In this document: piece by piece, positions 15,801 to 23,709 of the stretch | How the letters are laid out: every line of letters begins with the position of its first letter | Numbering within the stretch: the first letter of the stretch is position 1 | Assembly: GCA_023438245.1 (NCBI GenBank) | Contig: JAEXRD010000125.1 | Coordinates: 1-39,276 of the forward strand | Direction of reading: 5' to 3' | Length of the DNA: 39,276 bases | DNA from: Pseudomonadota bacterium | GTDB taxonomy: Bacteria; Desulfobacterota; Desulfovibrionia; Desulfovibrionales; Desulfovibrionaceae | Translations under genes and position numbers: made by a program | The notes under the pieces: generated by a model | The model's input: only the letters and a program-made list of their open reading frames with translations | Told to the model about the DNA's origin: nothing | Database searches by the model: none

Positions 15801-16345
15801 AGGGGAATGGCGTAGCGTCCGGCGGTGTCCAGGATGATGGCCTGCTCGAAGAACCACCAGTCGCAGTTCTTCGTCGCGGAGACCCCCGGCATGGGGCCCA
15901 CGTCCGAGAGGATCGAAGTCAGCCGGCTGCTGGCGATGGCCGTGGTCTTGCCGGAGTCCGACTCGCCGAAGACCATGTACCAGGGCAGGGCGTAGAGCGG
16001 GTTGCCGCGCTTGCACAGGTCGGAGGCCCGCAGCGTGGCCACGGCGTCCCTCCAGCGCTCCTGCAGTTCGCGCAGGCGCTGCCGCTCGTGGATCGGGGCC
16101 GCGTCGATGGAGGTGTCGTCCTGGCTGATGATGCGCTTGACGAAGTGGCTTTCGCGCCGGCGCAGCAGCCACCTGCGCAGAAACAGCACCGCGGCGGCGA
16201 AGCCGACGATGCCGCCGAAGAGGCAGGCCCCGGCCCACCACGGCCAGCCCAGGTACGTGGCCAGGGCATACGCCCCCACCGCCGTCGCGACGAACAGCAG
16301 GACCAGCAGCAGTGCCTTGAGCAAGGCCAGCAGAAAGCTCTTCAT
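12836..16345 (-). CDS. tssM: T6SS inner-membrane protein TssM (IcmF)
   Basis: A 1169-aa core component of the TssJLM membrane complex. There are two N-terminal transmembrane helices (about residues 5-30 and 37-58) and a cytoplasmic NTPase-like domain with Walker A GESDSGKT (127-134) and a Walker-B-like IILDTAGRY near 170. A third helix near 430-450 (MIAWLLALLFLCGLL) is followed by a large periplasmic region ending in the IcmF C-terminal domain. Length is normal. The intact Walker A suggests nucleotide binding, which not all TssM proteins keep. The gene follows tssL after 34 bp; its ribosome site is weak. Confidence 0.95.
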   Translation of the reverse strand: MKSFLLALLKALLLVLLFVATAVGAYALATYLGWPWWAGACLFGGIVGFAAAVLFLRRWLLRRRESHFVKRIISQDDTSIDAAPIHERQRLRELQERWRDAVATLRASDLCKRGNPLYALPWYMVFGESDSGKTTAIASSRLTSILSDVGPMPGVSATKNCDWWFFEQAIILDTAGRYAIPLDESRDKEEWEHFLTLLAKYRRREPLNGLIVTLPAEHLLAADLDALAEYGRSIRRRVDTLMRVLGARFPVYVLVTKIDLIFGVKGLAEVLPEPALNQAMGLVNEALLDGPEEFVDKTVQSVTERLRILRLVLLDGTSRFDPAFLLFSEELVRLAPGLKAFAQAVFQDNPYQEAPLFRGMFFSSGRQNGELRSEFLSGLASLEGVGKQLPGTNRGLFLHDFFAKVLPRDRGLFTPMLEYLRWKLLTRNLGMIAWLLALLFLCGLLSLSYIGNMRAMNDLYSAFPKKPTYSARLDDRLVQLASFRQRIQTLEALNSNWWIPRMGLDISLEAQSRIQAVYCEQFKTLLLDPLDAHLHQAVSQLQGNAEERLTSEFVSLLVWRIDLIKRERAGDDFATLAKRRIPSVPTLSAAVPGFNQGLMSYLGENYIAYVLWTADREKLREQQLQLEADLAKVLSLKGADFRWLVGWANDEPTLSPVTFRDFWGGPQVPLDGDAYVPPAYTTAGREMLKSFLGELRSALKDPTEFDRHEKRFWGWYAESFYSAWYQFAERFHVGEGQLLTVTDYRDMAVRMSTVDNPYYDLLTRMHAEFAPLKDLAPPPDWVGQVAYFNSILAQYKAGKIKGLAGVSGQAEDFLRKAVADLGGNLAQSVEKRVEAAKKLEVFMSVLGDMGHYADSRKDAFRSAAALYQGSGGTPVDQQGAAAQAPAQPTRKSPLAEASQAIGTLKSIIGVKGRGDGLFWDLVTGPLRYIVYVITMEAACELQELWEGQVLGEIEHVPAEKLREKLFGKGGVVNAFVKGPGKSFLRRDSRGWAQQSVYGVTFPFFDDFFYFLDEGARGVQQQQPLYKVTLSTIPTTVNKDAREDPHATRLALDCGSEQQVLNNFNYQESRIFNWKPDECGATTLSVQFSGITATKVYEGPHGFALFLKDFRDGSKTFTPSDFPAQQKALIDLGVRTMTVGYTIKGAGPAIGLLDIVPIATPESICECWQR

Positions 16346-16379
16346 GCTCGCCGCCGCGTGCTTCGCCCAGCCATGCCGC

Positions 16380-17114
16380 TCACCCCAGCCACAGGTTCAG
16401 GCTGTACTGAAGCAGCCCGCGATAGGCGAAATACATGCCCGCAACCACAAAAAGCGGAAGCAGCGCGAAGACGATGGCCATCGGGTCGAACACCCTGCCG
16501 AACCCCTTGCACCCCTTCGGCGCAACGGCGCTGCCGTATGCCTGGGGGAAGGCCGCCGCCACGCTCTCCTCCTGCCGGCCCAGGATGCGGGCCACGCAGT
16601 CCTTGCGCAGCCGCTCCAGGCGGCCGCGGTCGGGATCGCTGAAATACATGCCCGAGTAGCCCAGGGCCAGGCACAGCGCGAAGACCTCCAGCACCTCCTT
16701 GCCGCCGGGGCCGCCTTCCGGCTCCAGCCCGGACTGCTTGGAGAACCGGGCCAGGGCGCTGTCCTCGTCGCTCCGGGTCCGTATTCCGAGCAGCCCGTGC
16801 AGGCGTGCGAAAAACTCCTCGCCAGCGTTGACCGTGCCGTAGTGCTGGCGTTGCAGCGGCTGCTTGAGCCACTCGCGCCTGCCCTCCCAGTTGGAGCACA
16901 GCACGCTCTCGTCGGCCCAGGCGAACACCGCGAACCGGGCCATGTCGAACTGCTCCGGCGAGGCGTCGACAAGCTTTGCCCGCTCGTCCAGCCGCGCTAT
17001 GAGCGCGTCCACGTCCTGCCGCACCGTCTCGAACGGCACCCCCTCCAACTCCGGCGAATCCGCCAGGTAGCGGATGAAGGTGAAGAGCTCGAGGAAGCAG
17101 TCCGACAGGTGCAT
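16380..17114 (-). CDS. tssL: T6SS inner-membrane protein TssL (DotU)
   Basis: A 244-aa DotU-family protein of the TssJLM complex. The cytoplasmic helical domain (about residues 1-200) includes the conserved-looking ARFAVFAWADESVL and LGYSGMYFSDPDRGRLERLR. A single C-terminal transmembrane helix (about 212-232) anchors it. It stops right after the membrane helix, with no OmpA- or SPOR-type peptidoglycan-binding extension. The ATG at 17114 lies 5 bp past the tssK stop, and its ribosome site (AGGGGG) sits in the end of tssK. A longer open frame upstream is a shadow of tssK. Confidence 0.94.
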   Translation of the reverse strand: MHLSDCFLELFTFIRYLADSPELEGVPFETVRQDVDALIARLDERAKLVDASPEQFDMARFAVFAWADESVLCSNWEGRREWLKQPLQRQHYGTVNAGEEFFARLHGLLGIRTRSDEDSALARFSKQSGLEPEGGPGGKEVLEVFALCLALGYSGMYFSDPDRGRLERLRKDCVARILGRQEESVAAAFPQAYGSAVAPKGCKGFGRVFDPMAIVFALLPLFVVAGMYFAYRGLLQYSLNLWLG

Positions 17115-17119
17115 CCGGC

Positions 17120-18499
17120 CTACCCCCTGCGCGCGGCGATGTATGCCGTCATGTCCTTGGGAGCGGAGTCCCAGTACAGCGAGAGGCTGCGCGAGGTCTC
17201 CACCGCCTCCCACAGCGGCGATCCCGTGTCGATGCGGAAGCACAGGGCGCCCTTGGTGCGGGGCAGGCCCGGCGGCGGGTTCTCCTGGTACACCATGTCC
17301 AGGCCGTGCACGGCCCGGGCCAGCAGGGAGCTCATGCCCCTGGTGGCGGAGAGCTTGGCCACCTTGCGGAATTCTTCCAGGGTCTGCGCTGGCTGCGCGG
17401 TGCGCACAAGAAGCCAGTAGGTGTTGCCCGGGGCGAAGGCCCGCTGCGGCAGTTCGGCCGAGTAGTAGGGGTCCTCGTACAGAAGCTGGGTCATGAATTC
17501 CGGACCCGCGGTGAGGCTGTCCAGGATGCGTGCGATGAGCTCGCTGGCGGAGCGGAAGCACCGGTACAGGTCCAAATGGTCGTAGTCCGGCAGGAGTTTT
17601 TCGCCGTCACGCCCCTCGCCCAGGGCGGAGACATCCTGGGAGAACGAGGAGAGCTCGCCCACAAGCTGGCGCAACAGGCCGAAGGCCTGCCAGGGATGGA
17701 CGTGCGGGGCCTCGGCCATGTGCCGCAGCAGCGGGGCATAGCGGTTGAGCGTGCGCAGGGCCAGCAGGAACACGGTGGAGCTGTAGTCCAGATCGCCTGA
17801 GCCGAGCCCGCTGGAGCTCTTGTACTCCTCCAGCCTGCGGCAGCGGGAGGCCACCTGGTCGGCCACGCCGCGGAACAGGCCGGCCAGCCCTGGGCTGGCG
17901 GACAGGGTCAGGCAGGGCGGGGCAAAGTCCTCGGCCAGGCGCACCTGATCGCCGTCGGGCACCAGCCGCCCGATGGGAACCAGGGAATAGGCGCCCAGGT
18001 TTTCAAGCTCCGTCTCCCAGAACAGGCGCAGAACGTAGCGCATGGGTTTGACCTGGGCCAGGGGGCCGGTGCCGTGGAAGTCCGGGATGTCCTCCGGCGT
18101 GGGTGAGGCCGCGAACATGGTGTTGGCCGCGGTGGCCGCGTCGTCCACCAGGGTGACGTTGGCGCCCTCCGGGTTCCACTTGCGCAGGCCCAGGTACACC
18201 ATGAACGGCTTGTCGCCCCCGGCCTGGGCCGCGTCAAGCAGGCGCGGAGCCAGCACGGCGTTGCCCGGGTTGTGGACGAGGCTGCCGTCGTCGAACAGCA
18301 TCTCAACTTCTTCGATCTCCACGGTGCGGCGCTCCAGGGCGCTGGCGCGGATGGACAACCGGGTGGCTCCCCAGAAATGCGGCTGGACATATTGGCGCAG
18401 GGCGCGCAGCTTGTGCTGCTGGTGCAGGTCCGCCAGTTGGAAGTGCTGGGGCTGAAGGAAGAGCCCTTGGTGCCAGAACAGCGGTTTGTCAGCGTGCAC
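17120..18499 (-). CDS. tssK: T6SS baseplate adaptor TssK
   Basis: A 459-aa cytoplasmic protein that links the baseplate (TssEFG-VgrG) to the TssJLM membrane complex. The N terminus has the family hallmark PLFWHQGLFLQPQHFQLAD, and the length matches family norms. It starts with GTG at 18499, preceded by AGGAGAG, only 3 bp after the tssJ stop, and ends 5 bp before tssL, so tssJKL form a tight unit. Confidence 0.95.
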   Translation of the reverse strand: MHADKPLFWHQGLFLQPQHFQLADLHQQHKLRALRQYVQPHFWGATRLSIRASALERRTVEIEEVEMLFDDGSLVHNPGNAVLAPRLLDAAQAGGDKPFMVYLGLRKWNPEGANVTLVDDAATAANTMFAASPTPEDIPDFHGTGPLAQVKPMRYVLRLFWETELENLGAYSLVPIGRLVPDGDQVRLAEDFAPPCLTLSASPGLAGLFRGVADQVASRCRRLEEYKSSSGLGSGDLDYSSTVFLLALRTLNRYAPLLRHMAEAPHVHPWQAFGLLRQLVGELSSFSQDVSALGEGRDGEKLLPDYDHLDLYRCFRSASELIARILDSLTAGPEFMTQLLYEDPYYSAELPQRAFAPGNTYWLLVRTAQPAQTLEEFRKVAKLSATRGMSSLLARAVHGLDMVYQENPPPGLPRTKGALCFRIDTGSPLWEAVETSRSLSLYWDSAPKDMTAYIAARRG

Positions 18500-18502
18500 G
18501 CC

Positions 18503-19084
18503 TCACTCTCCTACCTTCTGAATCCCGTTCGGACCCAGGATCAACATGGCCTCGAGCTTCGCCGGAGCGTAGAACGTGTCCTTCCAGAAGAGCATGCCCT
18601 TCTCGGAGGTCTCCATCGGAATCTGCCATGTGCGGGTCACGCCTCCGGCCAGGGGCTCGTAATAGCCCGCGGCTACGGCGAGATATTTCGCTCCCTCTGC
18701 CCGGTCCAGGGTGAGGGTGGCGTTGTGGGCGGGCTGCACGAACACACGCTGCACGTGCGTCACGGATGCGTCGAAGCCCTTGCAGTCAAACAGCGTCCCC
18801 AGGCCGGCGGGGGTGGTCGCCAGTTCCTCGAACCGGTTCTTCGTCGAGAGCTGATACACGCACAACAGCAGCGCGTGCGCCGAACCCCCGCTCTCGTTCA
18901 GATTCTTGTCCACGCCCAGCGCCAGGGTTATGCCGCCGGGCTGGTAGGTCCATTTGATGTCCGCCGGGCTGAGCGCCGGAGAGGAGACGGTGCTGGGATT
19001 CTGCGGCCGGCTCTGCCCGCCCCCGCAGCCGCCGACCAAGAGGATGGCCGAGCAAATCGTGATGGCCCAAAGCCCGTGGAGCAC
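18503..19084 (-). CDS. tssJ: T6SS outer-membrane lipoprotein TssJ
   Basis: A lipoprotein of about 193 aa with a hydrophobic signal ending in the lipobox LLVGGC, then a Gly/Ser/Pro-rich linker and the TssJ beta-sandwich (for example ITLALGVDKNLNESGG, and PANNATLTLD-like elements near the middle). It connects TssM to the outer membrane. The start is uncertain. GTG at 19084 has a GGGAGG ribosome site and gives a compact 20-residue signal; GTG at 19105 or TTG at 19120 would add 7 or 12 residues in the same frame, and a stop codon lies just beyond. It is first in the tssJKLM-AMIN unit and divergent from the sheath-like gene. Confidence 0.85.
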   Translation of the reverse strand: MLHGLWAITICSAILLVGGCGGGQSRPQNPSTVSSPALSPADIKWTYQPGGITLALGVDKNLNESGGSAHALLLCVYQLSTKNRFEELATTPAGLGTLFDCKGFDASVTHVQRVFVQPAHNATLTLDRAEGAKYLAVAAGYYEPLAGGVTRTWQIPMETSEKGMLFWKDTFYAPAKLEAMLILGPNGIQKVGE

Positions 19085-19134
19085 ACTGCCTCCCTGATCG
19101 AGCACCGCACCGCCCAGCAACAGGACGAAGTACC

Positions 19135-19166
19135 CGGCTGGATATTTCTACACAAAAAACCAGCCG
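19135..19166. promoter_or_regulatory. Inverted repeat in the divergent tssJ / sheath-like intergenic region
   Basis: CGGCTGG (19135-19141) and CCAGCCG (19160-19166) form a perfect 7-bp inverted repeat around an AT-rich 18-nt centre (atatttctacacaaaaaa). It sits between the divergent tssJ unit and the plus-strand gene, so it could be an operator for either or both. Confidence 0.4.
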
Positions 19167-19208
19167 ATGTCGATGCGCCACAGCCGATTGCCGTGGCCGG
19201 GGCGCGCA

Positions 19209-19237
19209 TTTTCAACCCCTGAACAATGCGCTATCTT
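19209..19237 (+). promoter_or_regulatory. Candidate promoter of the plus-strand sheath-like gene
   Basis: TTTTCA (19209-19214) and TATCTT (19232-19237) are spaced by 17 bp and lie about 38 bp before the chosen GTG start. Each matches four of six consensus bases, so the call is tentative. Confidence 0.35.
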
Positions 19238-19274
19238 GGGTGCATCGGCACATCGCCGAACAAGAGGAGGTCCT

Positions 19275-20750
19275 GTGTGCGCCCCTGCCGCATCCCTGCT
19301 GATTCTGGCCATGGCCCCCTTTTCTCCCACCCTGGAGAAGGGCATCCCGCCGCTTTACGCCACGGATGCCGCCTCGCTCGATGCCGCCCTGGCCGAGCTC
19401 GCGCCGACGCTGGACATGGCGCTGGACAAGGGGTTGTGCCCAGAGGGCTTCCTGCGCCTGACGGTGCGGAGTCTGTCCGACTTCCGCCCGGAGCGCCTGG
19501 TCATGCTGAGCCCGCTCCTGGCCGAACTTGAGGCCGCGCGCGGCGAGGCCGCCACCGGAGCCCCGCCGGAGGCCCTGGCCCGGCGCTTCCCCCTGGCGTA
19601 CCGGGCCGCCGGGATGCCCGCCCCCAGCCCGGGCCGCCCGCAGGACAGGGGAGACGCCCTGCTGGACGAGCTGCTGGGCATGGTCGACACCGGCAGCACG
19701 GCGGGCGCGGAGCCGCCGGACCTTGCCGCGCGCTTCGGCGGGCACAAGGAGGCGCTGCTGCGCGCCATACGTGCGGACCAGGCCTTCCAGCGCCTGGAGG
19801 CGGCCTGGAACGGGGCCGGGCTCCTGCTGAAACAGCTTTCGCCGGGCAGCGTCGGAACCGTGCGCCTGGCGCTCTTGCCCCTGCCTGCGGGCGATGTCCT
19901 GCCCGCCTTCGACATGGCGGAGGAGCTTCTGGCCGGGCAGTCGCCGGACCTGGTGTTGCTGGACCTGCCCCTGGTGAATACCCCGCGCGGCATGGCCGTT
20001 CTGGAGCGGGCCATGGATCTGGCCGAAAGCCTGCTTGCGCCCCTGGCCCTGCCCATCGGGCCGGGCTTTCTCGGACTGGGCGGCTGGGAGGGCCTGCGCG
20101 ACGCGCGCTACGTCCCGGCCCTGCTGGAAAACCCGGAATATGCCCGCTGGCGCACGTTGCGCACCAGGTCGGGAGCCGGCTGGCTGGCGCTCTGCGCCTT
20201 TCCGGCGGGCGGCGGCGCGGAGGAGCGCGGGGCCGCCTGGCTGTTCGGGGCGCTGTGCGCCAGGAGCATGGCCACACACGGTCGGCCCTTCCGCTTCGAC
20301 GACCCGGATTCGGCGCGGCTTGCGGGGCTGCAGGATTTTTCCGCCCGGCACACGTCAGGCGGCTCCGGGCCGGACATGGCCCGGCTGGAGGAGTTCGCCC
20401 GGGCGGGCATGCTGCCGCTGCGGGCAGGGCCGGACGGAGGCTCCGTGCAGGCTGTCGGGGCCAGCGCAATGGACGGCGGGCCGCTGCGGCCGCGCCTGCT
20501 GCTGTCCATGCTCGCCGGGCTGCTCATCCGCCTGGCGGACGGACCGCGCGAGGACGTCGCGGACATCCCCGGCGCCCTTGTCCAGGCCCTGGCGGACTTC
20601 TTCCTGAGGATGGGGCTGCCCGTGCCCGACGATTTGGAGGTGACCGCCGGAACCCCGCGCGAAGGCGCAACGCCGCTGACCATCTCCTTCACGCCGGATG
20701 CCGAAATCCATCCGGGCCGCGGAAGGGTGACCTTCGGCTTCAACTGGTAG
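19275..20750 (+). CDS. TssB-TssC-like fused sheath paralogue
   Basis: A 491-aa protein, the only complete plus-strand gene in the window. An N-terminal TssB-like segment (about residues 45-95, with SLSDFRPERLVMLSPLLAEL) joins a TssC-like body. Counterparts in canonical TssC are FQRLEAAWNGAGLLLKQLS (TssC FQKMESAWRSLKFLVDRT), GPGFLGLGGWEGLRDAR and the next ENPEYARWRTLR (TssC MPQYAKWQAFR), and a C-terminal beta-rich tail like that of TssC. The canonical tssB and tssC lie about 16 kb away in the same cluster. The GTG start at 19275 has GAGGAGG 4 bp upstream; ATG 19311 is the alternative but lacks a ribosome site. It may be a sheath cap, a regulator of assembly or a specialised sheath; none is proven. 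Confidence 0.75.
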   Translation: MCAPAASLLILAMAPFSPTLEKGIPPLYATDAASLDAALAELAPTLDMALDKGLCPEGFLRLTVRSLSDFRPERLVMLSPLLAELEAARGEAATGAPPEALARRFPLAYRAAGMPAPSPGRPQDRGDALLDELLGMVDTGSTAGAEPPDLAARFGGHKEALLRAIRADQAFQRLEAAWNGAGLLLKQLSPGSVGTVRLALLPLPAGDVLPAFDMAEELLAGQSPDLVLLDLPLVNTPRGMAVLERAMDLAESLLAPLALPIGPGFLGLGGWEGLRDARYVPALLENPEYARWRTLRTRSGAGWLALCAFPAGGGAEERGAAWLFGALCARSMATHGRPFRFDDPDSARLAGLQDFSARHTSGGSGPDMARLEEFARAGMLPLRAGPDGGSVQAVGASAMDGGPLRPRLLLSMLAGLLIRLADGPREDVADIPGALVQALADFFLRMGLPVPDDLEVTAGTPREGATPLTISFTPDAEIHPGRGRVTFGFNW

Positions 20751-20765
20751 CCGGGCGTCGTCCCG

Positions 20766-21539
20766 CTATTTCAGCGACAGGGAGAACAGCGCGGCGTCGT
20801 CCCCCTCGGGGAACTCGCCCAGCAGCAGGCCTTCCGGGCGCCCTGCGAGCCTGACGTAATAGGAGTCGCCCGGGCCGAGGGCGTTGCGCACGGCCCAGGC
20901 CGAATACCGCACTCCGGCCAGTTCGAGCTCCACCCCCTTCATGGGGTACTCCAGCACGCACCGCTCCGGCAGGGTTCCCGCCGGGCCGATGCCGTGGGCA
21001 TCTATGCTCCCGCCGGACACGCCAAGCAGCGCGCCCTTCCAGTCATGGCCGGGGGCGGGTCCCACCTCCGCCCACAGCCCCAGGCCTGGCAGGGCGTGCA
21101 CGTCCAGCCGGTATTCCGGGGCGATCTTGGCCAGGGGCACGTTGGCTTTGGCCGCCAGCTTCACGCCCAGCCTGGCCTCATCCACCACCTCCGCGCCTCG
21201 CAGCGGGGTGGGCAGCGTGGCAGGATCAAGCGCCCCATCGTCGCAGATGAGCAGCACGGGGAAGCCGTGCCCGCGGTTCGCCTGCACCGAAACCGCCAAC
21301 AGTCCCAGGCCGAAGCGGACTTCCGGATCGGCGAAGCTGGCCGCGCCTCCCTTGATGAGCCAGACGCCCACCTCGGGCCTGCGGAGCTCGGGGATCGGGC
21401 CGGCCCACTCCATGCGCTCCAGATCCTTGGACCAGAAGTGGCCCGACACGGAGAGGCCGTAGCGGGTCACGGCCTGGAACAGGCCCTTGCCTTTGGCCTC
21501 GTCCCTTTCCAGGATGCTTATGAAAACGGTCTTCGCCAT
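20766..21539 (-). CDS. Unrecognised T6SS-associated protein, possibly TIR-like N-terminal fold
   Basis: A 257-aa soluble protein I cannot assign. The N-terminal half alternates hydrophobic strands and amphipathic helices: KTVFISILERDE (3-14), YGLSVSGHFW (27-36), EVGVWLIKGG (56-65), HGFPVLLICDDG (91-102). This order recalls a TIR/flavodoxin-like fold, with VFIS near the start as in TIR domains, but the match is weak. The C-terminal half (about 140-257) looks beta-rich and may be a separate domain (SYYVRLAGRPEGLLLGEF). The ATG has a GGAGG site 16 bp after the PAAR-like gene. Its place at the end of the VgrG/PAAR module makes it a candidate cargo or immunity protein. Confidence 0.7.
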   Translation of the reverse strand: MAKTVFISILERDEAKGKGLFQAVTRYGLSVSGHFWSKDLERMEWAGPIPELRRPEVGVWLIKGGAASFADPEVRFGLGLLAVSVQANRGHGFPVLLICDDGALDPATLPTPLRGAEVVDEARLGVKLAAKANVPLAKIAPEYRLDVHALPGLGLWAEVGPAPGHDWKGALLGVSGGSIDAHGIGPAGTLPERCVLEYPMKGVELELAGVRYSAWAVRNALGPGDSYYVRLAGRPEGLLLGEFPEGDDAALFSLSLK

Positions 21540-21555
21540 GGAGCCTCCGGTGGCC

Positions 21556-21960
21556 TCAGCCGAGGGTCAGTACGGTGCACTGGCTGGGGCAGATGCACAT
21601 GCCCGGCGCGTTGGGCAGCACGGCCAGGCAGTTCTGCCCGGTGACGCTGGTGAGCCGCTGCACCGGCAGGCCGTCGGCCAGGATGGTGATGCAGCCCACG
21701 AGGTACATTGTCTGGCCGGACTCCAGGTGGGACACCACGCCCATCAGCACGCCGGGTTCGTCCCCCTCGCTCACCAGGCCCATGGACATCTGGGTGAGCG
21801 TGGGCATGCAGTCGGTGAGCACATTGTACGCCGCCGGGGCCGTGGTGGCCGTCTCGGCTATGTTCGGGTAGGGCACGGGCACCGGCACCGGCCCCACCGG
21901 GGTCAGGCAGCAGTCGGGAAACCCGAGATCGACGCCCGCCCCTTGAGTCAACGCGAACAT
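21556..21960 (-). CDS. PAAR-like (DUF4150) spike-tip protein
   Basis: A 134-aa protein of the DUF4150 / PAAR-like group. Features include the typical opening MFALTQGAGVDLGFPDCCLTP, the proline-rich VPVPVPYPNIAETA, and a C-terminal half with SEGDEPGVLMGVVSHLESG and GQNCLAVLPNAPG. Such proteins cap the VgrG spike and sharpen it or carry effectors. There is no fused C-terminal toxin domain. Genes for DUF3540, pentapeptide-repeat and DUF2169 proteins lie directly upstream in the operon, a frequent partnership for this PAAR type. Confidence 0.88.
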   Translation of the reverse strand: MFALTQGAGVDLGFPDCCLTPVGPVPVPVPYPNIAETATTAPAAYNVLTDCMPTLTQMSMGLVSEGDEPGVLMGVVSHLESGQTMYLVGCITILADGLPVQRLTSVTGQNCLAVLPNAPGMCICPSQCTVLTLG

Positions 21961-21996
21961 GAGGAACCTCCGTGGTTGGCGATGTTGCTGTCCGGC

Positions 21997-22620
21997 CTAG
22001 CCCATGTGGATGAGCTCGCCGTCGATCTTGACCTGCTCCTCGGAGACGATGAGCGCGTTCTTGCTGTGGATGGTCATGGTCTCCTCCACGAGCTGGCGGC
22101 TGGAGCCAGCCTGGCGGTCCTCGTGCCCTGTGGTGAAACGGAAGTAGCTGGATGCGCGGCGGGTGAACTCGCGGCTCACTTCTTCCACCACACCGGCCAC
22201 GCGCTTGGCCAACTCGACCTGGCTGGAGAACAGCCGCGCACTGAGCGACACGCTGTCCGCGCCCAGCTCCGCCGTTCGCGCCTGGAGCGTGGCCCGGCCC
22301 GTCACGCAGTCCAGTCCGGCTTCCGGGGCCACGGTGAGGCTGCCGCCCCGGACCAGCAGCACGCTGTCGCCCTGCATCTCCACCGTGCCGGGGGCCGCGC
22401 CCGAACGCGCCAGCACGCAGAGCACCCAGGCCCCGCCGGAGCTGTCCACCGAGAGAAGCACCGTGTCGCCCGCCTCCGGGCGCAGCAGGCAGCCCGCCGC
22501 ACGCACCGCGCCAAGCTCGCCGAGACTGGTATCCACCACCAGCGAGCGCCCGGACGACACCACGGTTCCGTATTCAAGCTCCGGTCTCGCCTGTTCCATC
22601 TTCTTGGCCAGGTTATGCAT
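21997..22620 (-). CDS. DUF3540 family protein
   Basis: A 207-aa protein matching the DUF3540 pattern found next to DUF4150 and DUF2169 genes in T6SS clusters. The N-terminal part (about residues 20-75) is a beta-rich, OB-like domain (GTVVSSGRSLVVDT, PEAGDTVLLSVD). The remainder is a beta-repeat-like region (GDSVLLVRGGSLTV) and an alpha segment (AKRVAGVVEEVSREFTRRAS). The fold resembles VgrG-type spike pieces, so a role in linking VgrG, PAAR and cargo is plausible but unproven. Confidence 0.8.
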   Translation of the reverse strand: MHNLAKKMEQARPELEYGTVVSSGRSLVVDTSLGELGAVRAAGCLLRPEAGDTVLLSVDSSGGAWVLCVLARSGAAPGTVEMQGDSVLLVRGGSLTVAPEAGLDCVTGRATLQARTAELGADSVSLSARLFSSQVELAKRVAGVVEEVSREFTRRASSYFRFTTGHEDRQAGSSRQLVEETMTIHSKNALIVSEEQVKIDGELIHMG

Positions 22621-22644
22621 ACGCCCTCCTGGGGGTCTTGCTCA

Positions 22645-23709
22645 TCATGCCGGCCGGGTCCAGTTCTCGGCCTCTTCCAGATCCTTGTCCGTGCCCTGAA
22701 GCATCAGCCGCGTGGCCCCGTCCCAGCGCGCGTCCTTGTCCTTGGCCCGGTGCATCTTGGCCCGGTACAGCGAGGCGCGGGAGAAGTCCGCGCGGGTTAT
22801 GTCGGCGTGGGAAAAATCGGAATGCTGCAACTGCGCGCCAGCGAAACGCGCGCCCGGGCAGAGGGCCTTGGCCAGCACGGCGTGCACCATGGTCGCCCCG
22901 GAGAAGTCTGCCCCCGAGAGGTCCGCCTCGCCGAAGTAGCCCTTGGTGAGGTCCGCCCGGGAAAAGTCCGCGCCGCGCGCCATCGCGCCGTTGAACATGC
23001 AGCTTCTGGCCTGCGCGCCGGACAGGTCGGCCCCGGTGAGATCCGCGCCCATGAAATTGGACATGCTCAGGTCGGCTCCGGAGAGGTTCGCGCCCTTCAG
23101 GTTCGCGCCGTCGAGCAGCACCTGGGCGAAAAGCTGGCCGGAGATGTCCTGGCCCTCCAGGTCCGCCTCGCGCAGCATGATCTTGAAGAACGAGCCGCCC
23201 TTGAGCCGGGCCCCCTTGAAGGTGGAGCCGTTGAACACCACGCGGTCCAGGCTGGCCCCGGCGAACTGGGCTCCGTCCAGGCAAGAGTGGGAGAGCATGC
23301 TCTTGACGATCTTCATGGAGCGCAGGTCCGCCCCCTGGAAGTTGGAGTGCTGCGCCATGGACCAGGTGAGTTCCGACTCGCGCAGGTCCGCGCCGGAGAA
23401 GTCGCTCTGCTGCAGCAGCGTCATGTGCATCCTGGCCCGGCGCAGCACGGCCCCGGCCAGGCGCATGCCCCGCAGGTCCACCTTGGTCAGGTCGGTGCCC
23501 TCGAAGCGGGCGCCCCCGAAGTCGCAGTCGCGGAAGCCGGTCTTCAGCACGTTGGCGCCGGAGAAATCCGCGCCGCGCAGGCTGCAGCCGTGGAAGCGCC
23601 CTCCGGTCAGGTCCGCCCCGGAGAGGTCCAGCCCCTCCAGGTCCAGCCCTTCCAGGGTCCGGTTCGCGGCCATGGCCGCGAGGACTTGGTCGCGCGTCAG
23701 GCTGCTCAT
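22645..23709 (-). CDS. Pentapeptide-repeat protein
   Basis: A 354-aa protein made almost wholly of A(D/N)LXX pentapeptide repeats (for example LDLSGADLTGGRFHG, and ANLKGANLSGADLS), predicted to fold as a right-handed quadrilateral beta-helix. A short N-terminal helical lead (MSSLTRDQVLAAMAANRT) and a charged C-terminal tail (DKDLEEAENWTRPA) flank the repeats. Its start overlaps the DUF2169-pentapeptide gene by 4 bp, so the two are probably made together and may interact through their beta-helices. Function is unknown; such solenoids can serve as cargo scaffolds in PAAR/VgrG modules. Confidence 0.88.
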   Translation of the reverse strand: MSSLTRDQVLAAMAANRTLEGLDLEGLDLSGADLTGGRFHGCSLRGADFSGANVLKTGFRDCDFGGARFEGTDLTKVDLRGMRLAGAVLRRARMHMTLLQQSDFSGADLRESELTWSMAQHSNFQGADLRSMKIVKSMLSHSCLDGAQFAGASLDRVVFNGSTFKGARLKGGSFFKIMLREADLEGQDISGQLFAQVLLDGANLKGANLSGADLSMSNFMGADLTGADLSGAQARSCMFNGAMARGADFSRADLTKGYFGEADLSGADFSGATMVHAVLAKALCPGARFAGAQLQHSDFSHADITRADFSRASLYRAKMHRAKDKDARWDGATRLMLQGTDKDLEEAENWTRPA

